Part shown: one piece after another, positions 16,272 to 25,358 of the stretch
Numbering within the stretch: position 1 is the first letter of the stretch
Layout: the number at the start of each line of letters is the position of its first letter
Assembly (NCBI RefSeq): GCF_006716905.1
Contig: NZ_VFPV01000001.1
Location: 611,501 to 675,500 of the forward strand
Direction: 5' to 3'
Length of the DNA stretch: 64,000 nucleotides
DNA from: Acidovorax temperans
Lineage (GTDB): Bacteria; Pseudomonadota; Gammaproteobacteria; Burkholderiales; Burkholderiaceae_C
The notes under the pieces: generated by a model
What the model was told of the DNA's origin: nothing
The model's database searches: none
The model's input: only the letters and a program-made list of their open reading frames with translations
Made by a program: the position numbers and the translations under genes

Positions 16272-17246
16272 ATGCGACGTAATGCACGCTGGGTGGTGCT
16301 TTTGGCAGGCGCTGGCGCGGTGCTAGGCACTGCCGTGGCACAGAACAACAACGCAGCCGCCCAGGCGCGCGCTGCAGCCGCCAGCCCGGCCCCCAACTTT
16401 GCCAGCAGCCCCCGCGAAAAGCTCGTGGTGGCCATGCCCAAGACATATGCGCGGGCCGAGACCATGCTGCTGTGGGGCGACTACTTCAACCACCTGGCAC
16501 GCTGCGGCAACCTGGACTTGCAGAACCAGCATGGGGAATCGCTGGAGCGCAGCTCCAACATCGACCTGCTGGGCGAGAAAGAGCTGATCGATGGCATCAC
16601 GTCGGGCAAGGTGCAACTGGCCCAGGTCAACCCCGGATTGGTGCCGCAACTGGTGGCCGCAGGCCAGCCCACGCCGTTCGCTGTGCCGGGCAACAAGGCG
16701 TCGGGCAAGCGCAACTCTTACCACCTGATCCTGATTGCGCGGGTGGACAGCCCCTACAAGGAACCCAAGGACCTGATCGGCAAGAAGATTGCCCACTCCA
16801 CACCCACCTCCAACTCGGGCAACCTGGCGCCGCGCGCGCTGTTCCCGGCCATTGGGCTGGTGCCGGACAAGAACTACGAAGTGGTTTTCTCCAACGGGCA
16901 CGAACGCTCGGTAACGGGCGTGATGCACGGCTTTTACCCCGCAGCCGCCGTGGCCAGCGACCTGTACCAGCGCATGGTGCTCAAGGGCGACGTGAAGGGT
17001 TCGAGCATTCGCACGCTGTGGGAAAGCGCCCCCTTCATGACCGAGACCTGGACGCTGGGCAAATCGGCATCGCCCGATGTGCAAAACCGCGTGCAGAAAT
17101 GCTCTTACGCCTACAGCTTCTCACCCAAGCTCAAGCAATTGCTGCCGGGCAACGACACCATGCTGCCCATCAATTTCGAGCGTGATTTCGCGACGGTGAT
17201 GGAGGTCTACAAAAAGACGCAGCAAGCCCAGGCTGCTGCGAAGTAA
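16272..17246 (+). CDS. PhnD-like phosphate/phosphite/phosphonate ABC transporter substrate-binding protein, 324 aa
   Basis: The start is the ATG at 16272, behind AAGGAACG, giving a clean signal peptide (RWVVLLAGAGAVLGTAVAQ). The mature protein has the PhnD-type periplasmic binding fold: GKVQLAQVNPGLVPQL, the HSTPTSNSGNLAPRALFP phosphate/phosphonate-type pocket and YEVVFSNGHERSVTGVMHG. It reads alone, with no permease or ATPase gene beside it, so it may serve a distant transporter or act as a sensor for a phosphorus-containing or similar anion. A strong palindrome upstream hints at dedicated regulation. Family is well supported; the ligand is inferred. Confidence 0.8.
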   Translation: MRRNARWVVLLAGAGAVLGTAVAQNNNAAAQARAAAASPAPNFASSPREKLVVAMPKTYARAETMLLWGDYFNHLARCGNLDLQNQHGESLERSSNIDLLGEKELIDGITSGKVQLAQVNPGLVPQLVAAGQPTPFAVPGNKASGKRNSYHLILIARVDSPYKEPKDLIGKKIAHSTPTSNSGNLAPRALFPAIGLVPDKNYEVVFSNGHERSVTGVMHGFYPAAAVASDLYQRMVLKGDVKGSSIRTLWESAPFMTETWTLGKSASPDVQNRVQKCSYAYSFSPKLKQLLPGNDTMLPINFERDFATVMEVYKKTQQAQAAAK

Positions 17247-17272
17247 AGCCCCCCCGCGCCGGGCCCGCTGCG

Positions 17273-18217
17273 CTACCTGGGCTGGACGGTGTGGTCCCGG
17301 TCTGGCTTGCGCCAGGGGTCCACATGGGTCATCAGGTTGAGCACCCGGTGGCGCTGCATCACGCGCTGGCGGGCCTCCACCGCAATGTCGTGACCCTCTT
17401 CCACGGTGATCTGGGCGTCCACCTCCAGGTGGGCGTCCACCACCACCATGTCGCCCATCTTGCGGGTGCGCACATCGTGCACGCCAGCCACGCCGGGGGT
17501 GTCCAGCAAGGTCTGGCGAATGGCCTGCACCTCCTGCTCATCCACCGCGCGGTCCATCAGGTCGTGCATGGCGTCCCAGCCAAACTCCCAGCCCATCTTG
17601 CCCACCATGAAACCCACGATCAGCGCGGCTATCGGGTCCAGGATGGGGTAGCCCGCCAGGTTGCCCGCAATGCCCACGCCCACCACCAGCGACGAGGCCG
17701 CATCCGAGCGCGCATGCCACGCGTTGGCCACCAGCATGCTCGACTTGACCTTTTTGGCCACCGCCAGCATGTAGCGAAAGAGCAGTTCCTTGCCCACCAG
17801 CGCGCCCCCGGCCACCCACAGCGCCACCGAGTGCACCTGGGGCACGGATTCGGGGTTTTCGAGCTTCACCACCGCAGACCAGACCATGCCCACGCCCACG
17901 GCGAGCAGCAGCAAGCCCAGCACCAAAGATGCGGCGGTCTCAAACCGCTGGTGGCCATAGGGATGGTCTTCGTCGGCGTCTTTTTGCGAGTGGTGGTTGG
18001 CAAACAGCACCACAAAATCCGCCACCAGATCGGACAGGGAGTGGATGCCATCGGCAATCAGGCTCTGCGATTTGGCCCACACCCCCACCACGATCTGCAC
18101 GGTGGACAGCACCAGGTTGACTACCACGCTGACCCAGGTGCTGCGCGAGGCGGCAGCGGCGCGCTCTTGCGGCGAGTGCTCGGTGTCTTCGGTGTCGTCC
18201 AGTTCGTTGAAATTCAT
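17273..18217 (-). CDS. Cation diffusion facilitator (CDF) transporter, 314 aa
   Basis: The N-terminus is acidic and soluble (residues 1-25), then six membrane helices and a C-terminal cytoplasmic metal-binding domain (about residues 215-300). The CDF signature is SQSLIADGIHSLSD. Transport-site residues are visible as Asp56, His59 and Asp63 in helix 2, and His168 with Asp172 in helix 5 (WHARSD). The cytoplasmic domain has a His/Asp cluster (VVVDAHLEVDAQ, EEGHDIA). Such proton antiporters export Fe2+, Zn2+, Mn2+ or Co2+. The exact metal cannot be read from the sequence. It is convergent with the PhnD-like gene and divergent from the FlxA-like gene. Confidence 0.92.
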   Translation of the reverse strand: MNFNELDDTEDTEHSPQERAAAASRSTWVSVVVNLVLSTVQIVVGVWAKSQSLIADGIHSLSDLVADFVVLFANHHSQKDADEDHPYGHQRFETAASLVLGLLLLAVGVGMVWSAVVKLENPESVPQVHSVALWVAGGALVGKELLFRYMLAVAKKVKSSMLVANAWHARSDAASSLVVGVGIAGNLAGYPILDPIAALIVGFMVGKMGWEFGWDAMHDLMDRAVDEQEVQAIRQTLLDTPGVAGVHDVRTRKMGDMVVVDAHLEVDAQITVEEGHDIAVEARQRVMQRHRVLNLMTHVDPWRKPDRDHTVQPR

Positions 18218-18320
18218 GGGCTCTGATTCAAATTCAGTGAGGCCCCACAGGCTACACGCCCAGTCTTAAGAATGCATTGAGGCCCGTTCAGTTTTGCGCG
18301 AATATGCCGATAACCCTGCC

Positions 18321-18686
18321 ATGCAAGTCTCTATCGCCTCCTCCGCCAGCAGCGCATCGGGCGCCCAGTCCTCCAGCGAAAGCGCCAAACTGCAAAAGCA
18401 ACTGCGCCAGTTGACCGACGAACTCAAAAGCGTGGCCACCTCTGACCTGGACGCCAAGGCCAAGAAGCAAAGGGTAGAGGCCCTGCAAGCGCAGATCCAG
18501 ATGGTGCAAGCGCAAATTGAGGCCATTCAGCGCCAGAACCAGCAAGCGCAGATCGAAAAGCAAAAGCAGGCCGAGCTTGCCAAGGCGCAAAAAGCCGCCG
18601 AAACCCAGACCAAGCAAAACAACAGCGCCACGCCCGGCCGCCAACGCACGCCCGGCCTGGGCGACAACGTAGACACCTTCGCCTGA
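18321..18686 (+). CDS. FlxA-like coiled-coil protein, 121 aa
   Basis: The ATG at 18321 starts MQVSIASSASSASG, a low-complexity Ser/Ala lead. A long heptad-patterned region follows (KLQKQLRQLTDELKSVA through QKQAELAKAQKAAETQ) that should form an extended coiled coil, then a Pro/Gly tail. It matches FlxA-like proteins, some of which are under flagellar sigma control in enteric bacteria. No flagellar genes are nearby, and similar low-complexity proteins exist elsewhere, so the function is open. Confidence 0.65.
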   Translation: MQVSIASSASSASGAQSSSESAKLQKQLRQLTDELKSVATSDLDAKAKKQRVEALQAQIQMVQAQIEAIQRQNQQAQIEKQKQAELAKAQKAAETQTKQNNSATPGRQRTPGLGDNVDTFA

Positions 18687-18712
18687 CTCGCCGCCCGACC
18701 GCGGGCCGCGAA

Positions 18713-20356
18713 CTACGTTGGCACAGCGGTCACCGTGGCTGCCGCCACCAACTTTTGCGTGTAAGGGTGTGCAGGGCGGTTCAGCACCGCGTCCACCGTC
18801 CCGCATTCCACGATGGCGCCGTCCTTCATCACCAGCACGTCGTGCGCCATGGCGCGGATGACCTCCACATCGTGCGTGATGAGCAGGTAGCTCAGGCCCT
18901 TCTCTCGTTGCAGGCGCTGCAGCAAGGCCAGCACCTGTTGCTGGATGGTGACATCGAGGGCGCTGGTGGGCTCGTCCAGCACCAGCACCTGGGGCTGCAC
19001 GATGAGGGCGCGGGCCACGGCCAGGCGCTGGCGCTGGCCGCCTGAAAATTCATGCGGGTAGCGCGCGAGCAGGCCAGGGAACTGCGCCTCCGTCAGGCCC
19101 ACCTCGGCCAGGGCGGCTTCCACGCGGGTGCGGCGCTCGGCAGTGTGGATGCCAGGTTCATGCACCAGCAGCCCCTCGCCCACGATTTCTTCGACCGTGA
19201 GGCGCGGCGAGAGCGACGAGAACGGGTCCTGGAACACCACCTGCACCCGCTTGCGCAGTGCCTGGTTGGCGGGTGTGTTGCGGGTGGCTGGCTGCTGCCA
19301 GGCCTGGCTGTTGACCTGCAGATCGCCCTGCGACGGCAGCAGGCCCAGGATGGCCTGCGCCAGGGTGGACTTGCCCGAGCCCGATTCGCCCACCACGCCC
19401 AGCGTCTGCCCCGGCAGCAATTGCAGATCGGCCCCCTGCACGGCCACGAACTCGCCCCTCTTGAACCAGCCGCGCACGCCCGGCAGCGGCGTGGGGTACG
19501 CCACGCGCAACTGGCGCGCTTGCACTACGGGCGGTGTACCTGCGGGCGGGGCCGCCTCCACCACATCGCGCCGGGGCTGGCTGGTGATCAGGCGGCGCGT
19601 GTAGGGGTGCTGTGGGTTCGCAAACACCTCGGCCACAGCGCCCTGCTCTACCAGCACGCCCTGCTCCATCACCGCCACGCGGTCGGCAAAGCGGCGCACC
19701 AGGTTCAAATCGTGCGTGATGAGCAGCACGGCCATGCCGGTCTGGCGTTGCAGGTCAGAGAGCAAATCCAGAATCTGCCCGCGCAGCGTCACATCCAGCG
19801 CGGTGGTGGGCTCGTCGGCCAGCAGCAGCTGGGGTTCGCTGGCCAGGGCCATGGCAATCATGGCGCGCTGGCGCTGCCCGCCCGAAAGCTGGTGCGGAAA
19901 GCTGCCCGCGCGCCTGGCAGGCTCAGGAATGCCGGTTTTTGCTAGCAATTCAATAGCTGCTTGCGCACATTCTGCGCCGGTCAAACCCTTTTTTAGCATC
20001 AAGATCTCGGCGATCTGCTGGCCGATGGTCATGAGCGGGTTGAGCGCGGTCATGGGCTCCTGGAAGACCATGGCAATGTCTCCACCGCGCACGCCGCGCA
20101 TTTCACGCTCGGAAAGCTGCAGCAGGTCGCGCCCGGCAAACAGGGCCTGGCCCTCCACCGCTGCATCACCCAGCAGGCGCAGCAGGCTGAGCGCGGTGAT
20201 CGTCTTGCCCGAGCCAGACTCGCCCACCAGCGCCAGCTTTTCGCCCCGTGCAATCTCGAAGCCCACGCCACGTACCACCGACTTGGCGCCAAAGCGAACC
20301 TGCAGGTCACGCACCTGCAGCAAAGGGGTGGCGGGGGTTGTGCTGTGTGCCTGCAT
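18713..20356 (-). CDS. yejF: Peptide ABC transporter ATP-binding protein with two ATPase domains (YejF-type)
   Basis: Start taken at the ATG at 20356, which overlaps the upstream permease stop as TGATG. The open frame beyond it is within yejE. Two complete ATPase domains are visible, each with Walker A (GESGSGKT and GESGSGKS), Q-loop, signature LSGGQRQR / FSGGQRQR and Walker B (LLLADEPTTALD and VLVLDEPTSALD). Each has the oligopeptide-type C-terminal HPYT segment. The 547-residue length fits YejF, which energises the YejABEF importer of oligopeptides and microcin C-like compounds. Between the first Q-loop and signature the coding DNA carries sequence matching the dispersed palindromic repeat, apparently absorbed in frame. 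Confidence 0.93.
   Translation of the reverse strand: MQAHSTTPATPLLQVRDLQVRFGAKSVVRGVGFEIARGEKLALVGESGSGKTITALSLLRLLGDAAVEGQALFAGRDLLQLSEREMRGVRGGDIAMVFQEPMTALNPLMTIGQQIAEILMLKKGLTGAECAQAAIELLAKTGIPEPARRAGSFPHQLSGGQRQRAMIAMALASEPQLLLADEPTTALDVTLRGQILDLLSDLQRQTGMAVLLITHDLNLVRRFADRVAVMEQGVLVEQGAVAEVFANPQHPYTRRLITSQPRRDVVEAAPPAGTPPVVQARQLRVAYPTPLPGVRGWFKRGEFVAVQGADLQLLPGQTLGVVGESGSGKSTLAQAILGLLPSQGDLQVNSQAWQQPATRNTPANQALRKRVQVVFQDPFSSLSPRLTVEEIVGEGLLVHEPGIHTAERRTRVEAALAEVGLTEAQFPGLLARYPHEFSGGQRQRLAVARALIVQPQVLVLDEPTSALDVTIQQQVLALLQRLQREKGLSYLLITHDVEVIRAMAHDVLVMKDGAIVECGTVDAVLNRPAHPYTQKLVAAATVTAVPT
19935..19990. repeat. Dispersed palindromic repeat, copy 3 (inside yejF)
   Basis: On the minus strand the words GCGCAAGCAGCTATTGAATT and GCTAGCAAAAA are close to one arm and flank of the repeat family. 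The segment is AT-rich compared with the rest of the gene and codes for the helix around AECAQAAIELLAKTG between the Q-loop and signature of the first ATPase domain. The frame is kept. Confidence 0.5.
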
Positions 20357-21432
20357 CACTTGTCGGCCTTTCGTGGATCCAGAGCATCGCGCAAGGCATC
20401 GCCCATGAAGGTCAGCAGCAGCAAGGTGACCACCAGCACCGCAAAGGTGGAGAGCGAAATCCACCAGGCGTCGATGCTGTTCTTGCCCTGGCTCAGCAGC
20501 TCGCCCAGGCTGGGGGTGCCGGGTGGCACGCCTAGGCCCAGAAAGTCGAGCGAGGTGAGCGCGAGGATGGCCGCGCTCATGCGAAACGGCAGGAAGGTGA
20601 CCACCGGCGTGAGGCTGTTGGGCAGGATGTGGCGCCAGATGATGTGCCAGTTGCCCACGCCCAGTGCGCGGGCCGCCTTCACGTAGTCCAGCTGGCGGTT
20701 GCGCAGAAATTCGGCACGCACATAGTCCGACAGGCCCATCCAGCCAAACAGGCTCAGCAAAATCAGCAGCAGCGCAATGCTGGGCGCAAACACCGCGCTG
20801 AAGATGATGAGCAGATACAGCTCGGGCATGGAGCCCCAGATTTCAATAAAGCGCTGAAAGGCCAGGTCCGTCTTGCCCCCAAAAAAGCCCTGAATGGCAC
20901 CGGTGACCACGCCCAGCACCACGCCCGTGGCCGTGAGCGCGAGCCCGAACAGCACGCTCACCCGAAAACCATAGAGCAATTGCGCCAGCAGGTCCCGCCC
21001 CCGGTCGTCGGTGCCCAGCCAGTTGTCGGCCGTGGGGGCCGAGGGGTTGGGCGACTTGGCAAAGTAGTTGAGCGTGTTGGGACCGTAGCGGTTGAGGGTG
21101 TAGAGCGCCCAGTTGCCATCAGCACTCAGCCGCTGCTGGATGAAGGGGTCGAGGTAATCGGTGGGCGTGTCAAAGTCGCCCCCGAAGGTTTTTTCGGAAT
21201 AGTCCCGCAGCATGGGGAAGTAGGTTTGCCCCTCGTAGCGCACGATCAGGGGCTTGTCGTTGCTGACCAGTTCGGCACACAGGCTGACCAGTACCAGTGC
21301 GCAAAACAGCCACAGGCTCCAGTAACCCTGCCGGTTGCGCTTGAAACGCAGCCAGGCGCGGCGGGAGGGCGACAGTGAAGCGGATGCAGCGCTGTCAGAT
21401 GCAGCGGGTAAAGAAGGTGTGGTGGAACCCAT
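20356..21432 (-). CDS. yejE: Peptide ABC transporter permease (YejE-type), 358 aa
   Basis: The start is the ATG at 21432 (MGSTTPSLPAASDS). The open frame extends 11 codons further. A cytoplasmic leader is followed by one membrane helix, a periplasmic insert with LGTDDRGRDLLAQLLYGFR, and five more helices. The EAA-type loop is seen in DYVKAARALGVGNWHIIWRHILPNS. The large periplasmic insert (about residues 60-160) is typical for YejE compared with ordinary DppC/OppC. It partners YejB to form the channel. It is separated from yejB by two toxin-antitoxin genes, which is unusual. Confidence 0.93.
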   Translation of the reverse strand: MGSTTPSLPAASDSAASASLSPSRRAWLRFKRNRQGYWSLWLFCALVLVSLCAELVSNDKPLIVRYEGQTYFPMLRDYSEKTFGGDFDTPTDYLDPFIQQRLSADGNWALYTLNRYGPNTLNYFAKSPNPSAPTADNWLGTDDRGRDLLAQLLYGFRVSVLFGLALTATGVVLGVVTGAIQGFFGGKTDLAFQRFIEIWGSMPELYLLIIFSAVFAPSIALLLILLSLFGWMGLSDYVRAEFLRNRQLDYVKAARALGVGNWHIIWRHILPNSLTPVVTFLPFRMSAAILALTSLDFLGLGVPPGTPSLGELLSQGKNSIDAWWISLSTFAVLVVTLLLLTFMGDALRDALDPRKADK

Positions 21433-21461
21433 GGTGCGGATGGTTGCTTCGTCTTCCAAAG

Positions 21462-21878
21462 TCACACAGCGTCGTGCAGCAAGAGGGCCTTGCTGTACTG
21501 CAAAAATTCGTCCAGGTGCTTTTCAATGATGGCGACAGTGATGGGCAGTTGCAGGCTCTGGTAATCGTGCACCGCAATGTTGCGAAAGCCCACCATGCGC
21601 TGCAAGCCTGCAGCCAGCTCCTGTTCAATCCGGCCTGCACGGGCCAGCAGAGCAAACACATCCCGCGCACTTTGCGGAACGCCCAACCGGTCACGCCGGA
21701 TCAGGTGCTGCCCCATGTCCAACGCGGCCTCACAGGCGCGTTGGATGTTCAAAATTGCGGCGTCCTGGCGGCTGAAATTGGTGGCAAAACTGGCGGGGTC
21801 ACTGAAATACTCTTCGCGCGCGCGCTGCACGCAGCGCTCAATCGTTGCGGCCTTGTTAATCAGAACGTCATCCACCAT
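21462..21878 (-). CDS. hepT: HepT-like HEPN ribonuclease toxin (DUF86), 138 aa
   Basis: The ATG at 21878 (MVDDVLINKAATIERC) gives the expected length. An earlier start would lie deep in mntA. The HEPN active site is present as RNIAVHDY (Arg99, His104, Tyr106), matching the RX4HXY motif of HepT toxins. In the characterised system the Tyr is AMPylated by the antitoxin to silence the nuclease. The start lies 11 bp inside the mntA-like gene, so the pair is translationally coupled. It is located between yejB and yejE. The target is probably mRNA or tRNA by analogy. Confidence 0.9.
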   Translation of the reverse strand: MVDDVLINKAATIERCVQRAREEYFSDPASFATNFSRQDAAILNIQRACEAALDMGQHLIRRDRLGVPQSARDVFALLARAGRIEQELAAGLQRMVGFRNIAVHDYQSLQLPITVAIIEKHLDEFLQYSKALLLHDAV

Positions 21879-22302
21879 ACACGCTCCCACGCTGTTGAAT
21901 GTCCGCCAGCAAGCCAGTCCGTGCAGCATCCAGCTCAGTCTTATCACTCAGGACAGCGCTCTCAAAAATAGCCGCCTGGGCATCTCTGGCCCACCAGCGC
22001 ACGCCCTGCGTGATGACCTGGTACTGCATCACGGTGGAAGCAGCACGCAAATCCAGCAAATCGACAGGACAACCGGCCACATCAGCCAACTCGCCCGACA
22101 AGCTCCACAGCTGGTGCACATCGGCGTAACCAGCCACCAGGACTGCCAAGTCCAAATCACTCTGGGGCGTTGCCACACCGTGCACCCGGCTGCCAAAGGC
22201 ATACACCGCCAACAGCCCAGGCAATTGAGCTTGTAGCAGGTGCACGGTGCGCTCTATCCCCTCAAGGGACAAAGGTGCGGGGAGCGTGTGCGTCGAGGGC
22301 AT
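21868..22302 (-). CDS. mntA: MntA-like nucleotidyltransferase antitoxin, 144 aa
   Basis: The ATG at 22302 is preferred; a TTG at 22320 is possible but overlaps the yejB stop. The minimal nucleotidyltransferase signature GS-x10-DxD is present as GSRVHGVATPQSDLDLAVL (Gly37, Ser38, Asp49, Asp51). A third acidic residue is in VDLLDLRAAS. This is the antitoxin of type VII HepT/MntA modules, which transfers AMP to the toxin. The gene begins about 10 bp after yejB and runs into hepT, so it is likely transcribed with the yej operon unless it has its own promoter inside yejB. Confidence 0.9.
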   Translation of the reverse strand: MPSTHTLPAPLSLEGIERTVHLLQAQLPGLLAVYAFGSRVHGVATPQSDLDLAVLVAGYADVHQLWSLSGELADVAGCPVDLLDLRAASTVMQYQVITQGVRWWARDAQAAIFESAVLSDKTELDAARTGLLADIQQRGSVYGG

Positions 22303-22312
22303 TACGAGTCTT

Positions 22313-23347
22313 TCAATCAAACTTCACGCGGGGGTCTACCCACACGTAGCACAGGTCGCTCACCAGCTTGGTCACCAAGCCGATCAGCGTGAACAAATAC
22401 AGCGTGCCCAGCACCACCGGGTAGTCGCGGCGGATCACGCTTTCGTAGCTGAGCAGGCCCAGGCCGTCGAGGGAATACAGCGTCTCGATCAGCAGCGACC
22501 CGGTGAAGAACGCGCCAATGAACGCCGCCGGAAAGCCGGTGATGATGGGAATGAGCGCATTGCGCAGCACATGCTTCCACAGCACCTGCCGGTCGCTCAG
22601 CCCCTTGGCACGGGCGGTGAGCACGTATTGCTTGCGGATCTCTTCCAAAAAGGCATTTTTGGTAAGCATGGTGGTGACGGCAAAGCTGCCCAGTACCATG
22701 GACGTGATGGGCAAGGCGATGTGCCAGAGGTAGTCCGTCACCTTGCCCCACATCGACAGTTCTTCCCAGTTGGCCGAGGTGAGCCCGCGCAGCGGAAACC
22801 ACTGCAACTGCCCGCCAAACACCACCAGCAGCGCCACGCCCAGCACAAAGCCCGGAATGGCATAGCCCACCAGCACCAGCAAGGTGGTGACCAGGTCAAA
22901 CCGCGAGCCCGCCCGCACCGCCTTGGCCACGCCCAGCGGCACGGCCACCAGGTAGCTGATGAAGAAGGTCCACAGGCCCAGACTGATGGAGACCGGCAGC
23001 TTCTCTTTCACCAGTTGCCACACATCCTTGTTCTGGAAGAAGCTGCGGCCCAGGTCAAACCGTGCGAACTGGCCCAGCATTTGAAAGAAGCGCTCGTGCG
23101 CAGGTTTGTCGAAGCCGTACAGCGCCTTGATCTGCTCCAGCCGCTTGGGATCCACCCCCTGCGCGCCGCGGTAGCCCATGCCGCCGCCTTCGGCACCGCC
23201 GCCGCCCGCCATCCCGGCCTTGGCTTCGGCCATGTACTGCTCCACCGGGCCGCCGGGCACGAACTGCACCACCACAAAAGTGAGCAGCAGCACGCCCAGC
23301 AGGGTGGGAAACATCAGCAAAAAACGTTTGAGGATGTAGGCAAACAT
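22313..23347 (-). CDS. yejB: Peptide ABC transporter permease (YejB-type), 344 aa
   Basis: Start set at the ATG at 23347 (MFAYILKRFLLMFPTLLGV), the standard DppB-like N-terminus; the upstream extension is not coding. There are six membrane helices with the EAA-type loop in EEIRKQYVLTARAKGLSDRQ. A Gly-rich insert (about residues 60-75, AGGGGAEGGGMGYRG) lies in the periplasmic loop before the DPKRLEQIKALYGFD segment. It pairs with YejE. It ends 10 bp before the mntA ATG. Confidence 0.93.
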   Translation of the reverse strand: MFAYILKRFLLMFPTLLGVLLLTFVVVQFVPGGPVEQYMAEAKAGMAGGGGAEGGGMGYRGAQGVDPKRLEQIKALYGFDKPAHERFFQMLGQFARFDLGRSFFQNKDVWQLVKEKLPVSISLGLWTFFISYLVAVPLGVAKAVRAGSRFDLVTTLLVLVGYAIPGFVLGVALLVVFGGQLQWFPLRGLTSANWEELSMWGKVTDYLWHIALPITSMVLGSFAVTTMLTKNAFLEEIRKQYVLTARAKGLSDRQVLWKHVLRNALIPIITGFPAAFIGAFFTGSLLIETLYSLDGLGLLSYESVIRRDYPVVLGTLYLFTLIGLVTKLVSDLCYVWVDPRVKFD

Positions 23348-23420
23348 GGGCTGGTTGGGTGAAGTCCGAGCGTTGGGCTGTGGGGCAAGAAGGCGCTGGA
23401 GGCAAACGCTGCGCTGCTTC

Positions 23421-25256
23421 TCACTTCTTGTCAGGCGCCGTCTGCGGCGGGTTGCGCGCCCACCACGTGTCGATCGCCCAGCCCTCGCCACTGGCGTAGG
23501 GCGGCATGGCGTCCGGCCGCGCCAGCCGCCATGCGTTGTAGGCCATGCGGTGCGTGCCCGCCGTCCACTGCGGAATCAGGTAGTGGCTGTGGGCAATGAT
23601 GCGTTCGAGCGCATGGCAGGCGGGCAGCAGTTGCGCCTCGGTCTTGGCCGAAGTCATGGCCTTGATCATCGCGTCCACCGCAGGGTTCTTCACGCCGGGG
23701 AAGTTGCCGGAGTCTTCCATGTCGGCCGCCGCGCTGCCAAACATGTCAGCAAACTCCTGGCCCGGGTTGTTGGTGCCCTGGTAGGCCATGGAGGTAATGT
23801 CGAAGTCAAACTTCTGCAGCCGCTGCTGGTACAGGGCAAAGTCCACCGAGCGGAACTTGAGCGTGATGCCGAGCTTCTCCAGCGCGCGCATCCAGGGCGT
23901 GACGGTGCGCACGCCGCCTTCGTTGCTGTCCATATACTCCAGCACCATGGCCTGACCCTGGGCGTTGCGCAGGGCACCATCGCGCACCTCCCAGCCCGCT
24001 TCCTTGAGCAAGGCCTGGGCCCGGCGAAGGTTGGCGCGCAGTGACGAGTCGCCATCGGTGCGGGGTGGCACCGTCATGGGGCCGAAAGCGGCTGCGGGGA
24101 TGTGCTTGCGCCAGGGTTCCATCAGCGCCAGTTCTTCAGGCGACGGGGTGCCCCGGGTTTCGCAGGCCGTGTTGCCAAACAGGCCGTTCACCCGCTGGTA
24201 GGCACCGTAGAACAGCTGGCGGTTCATCCATTCATAGTCCACCGCCAGGCCCAGCGCCTCGCGCACGCGCACGTCCTGCAGGAAGGGGCGGCGGGTGTTG
24301 AGCACGTAGCTTTGAAACCCTGCGGGCAGCTTGTGCTTGAACTCGCCCTTGACCAGCTCGCCGGTATCGAACTTCTTGCCGTTCACGCGCCGGGCCCAGT
24401 CGCCCGCGCTGAAAAAGCGCATCAGGTCAAACTCGCCCGCTTTCAGGGCCTCGAGCCGTGCCGTGCTGTCTTTGTAGATCTTGACCAGGATGCGGTCAAA
24501 GTTGGCCGTGCCTTTGCGCACATTCAAATCGCGCGCCCAGTATTGCGGGTCACGCACGTAGGTGATGTCTTTGCCAAACTGCACCGGGCCGATCTTGTAA
24601 GGGCCGCTGCCAATTGGGATGTCCGTCACCACCTGATCGAACGGCTTGGCCTTGCCGTTTTCTACCCCCCAGTCGCGGCTGAACACCGGCAGGCCACCCA
24701 CGGTGAGGGGCAACTCGCGGTTGGGCAGCTTGAAGCTGTAGCGCACAGTGCGGTCGTCCACCACGTCCACCCCGGCCACCTCGGCCAGCAAGGTTTTGTA
24801 GGCGGGCGAGGTAAAGGGGCCCACCAAAGTGTCGAAGCTGTGCTTCACATCCTGCGCCAGCACCGGCTTGCCGTGGTGAAAACGCGCTTCAGGCCGCAGG
24901 CGGAAGGTCGCCGACAGGCCATCTGCAGCCACGTCCACATCTTCGGCCAGCAGACCGTAGCCGGTGGCAGTTTCGTCTTGCGCCCCCACCAGTAGCGAGT
25001 CGAACATCAGCGACGACAGGTAGGCCGGCGCATTGCCTTTGATGGTGAAGGGGTTGTACTTGTCGAACGTGGACACGCGCAGGTTGCTCACCAAACGCAG
25101 CTCACCGCCCTTGGGGGCGGCGGGGTTCACGTAGGCAAAGTGATCAAACCCGGCAGGGTATTTGGGCTCGCCCCACAGGGCGTAAGCGTGCGCCGCCCAG
25201 GCAGGGGCCGCGCCCCCGACACATCCCGCCAGCAAAAAAGTAAGCCAAAACCGCAT
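23421..25256 (-). CDS. yejA: Periplasmic oligopeptide-binding protein (YejA-type), 611 aa
   Basis: The start is set at the ATG at 25256, giving a signal peptide (MRFWLTFLLAGCVGGAAPAWA). A further ATG at 25280 is possible. The much longer open frame to 26186 is antisense to fabI and is rejected. The mature protein has YejA/SBP_bac_5 features: YALWGEPKYPAGFDHF, NPAAPKGGELRLV, FTIKGNAPAYLSSLMFDSL and the later RRPFLQDVRVREALGLAVDYEW. It would deliver peptides or peptide-like toxins to YejBEF. It heads the operon and is divergent from fabI with about 100 bp between starts. Confidence 0.93.
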   Translation of the reverse strand: MRFWLTFLLAGCVGGAAPAWAAHAYALWGEPKYPAGFDHFAYVNPAAPKGGELRLVSNLRVSTFDKYNPFTIKGNAPAYLSSLMFDSLLVGAQDETATGYGLLAEDVDVAADGLSATFRLRPEARFHHGKPVLAQDVKHSFDTLVGPFTSPAYKTLLAEVAGVDVVDDRTVRYSFKLPNRELPLTVGGLPVFSRDWGVENGKAKPFDQVVTDIPIGSGPYKIGPVQFGKDITYVRDPQYWARDLNVRKGTANFDRILVKIYKDSTARLEALKAGEFDLMRFFSAGDWARRVNGKKFDTGELVKGEFKHKLPAGFQSYVLNTRRPFLQDVRVREALGLAVDYEWMNRQLFYGAYQRVNGLFGNTACETRGTPSPEELALMEPWRKHIPAAAFGPMTVPPRTDGDSSLRANLRRAQALLKEAGWEVRDGALRNAQGQAMVLEYMDSNEGGVRTVTPWMRALEKLGITLKFRSVDFALYQQRLQKFDFDITSMAYQGTNNPGQEFADMFGSAAADMEDSGNFPGVKNPAVDAMIKAMTSAKTEAQLLPACHALERIIAHSHYLIPQWTAGTHRMAYNAWRLARPDAMPPYASGEGWAIDTWWARNPPQTAPDKK

Positions 25257-25358
25257 GCGACAATTCTGCACTACGTTCATTGGCCACCGCACCGCTTGGC
25301 GCATTCCCCTATGCGCTAAGCCCGTGGGCCCCACCCCCATCCCCGAAGGAGAAGAAAC

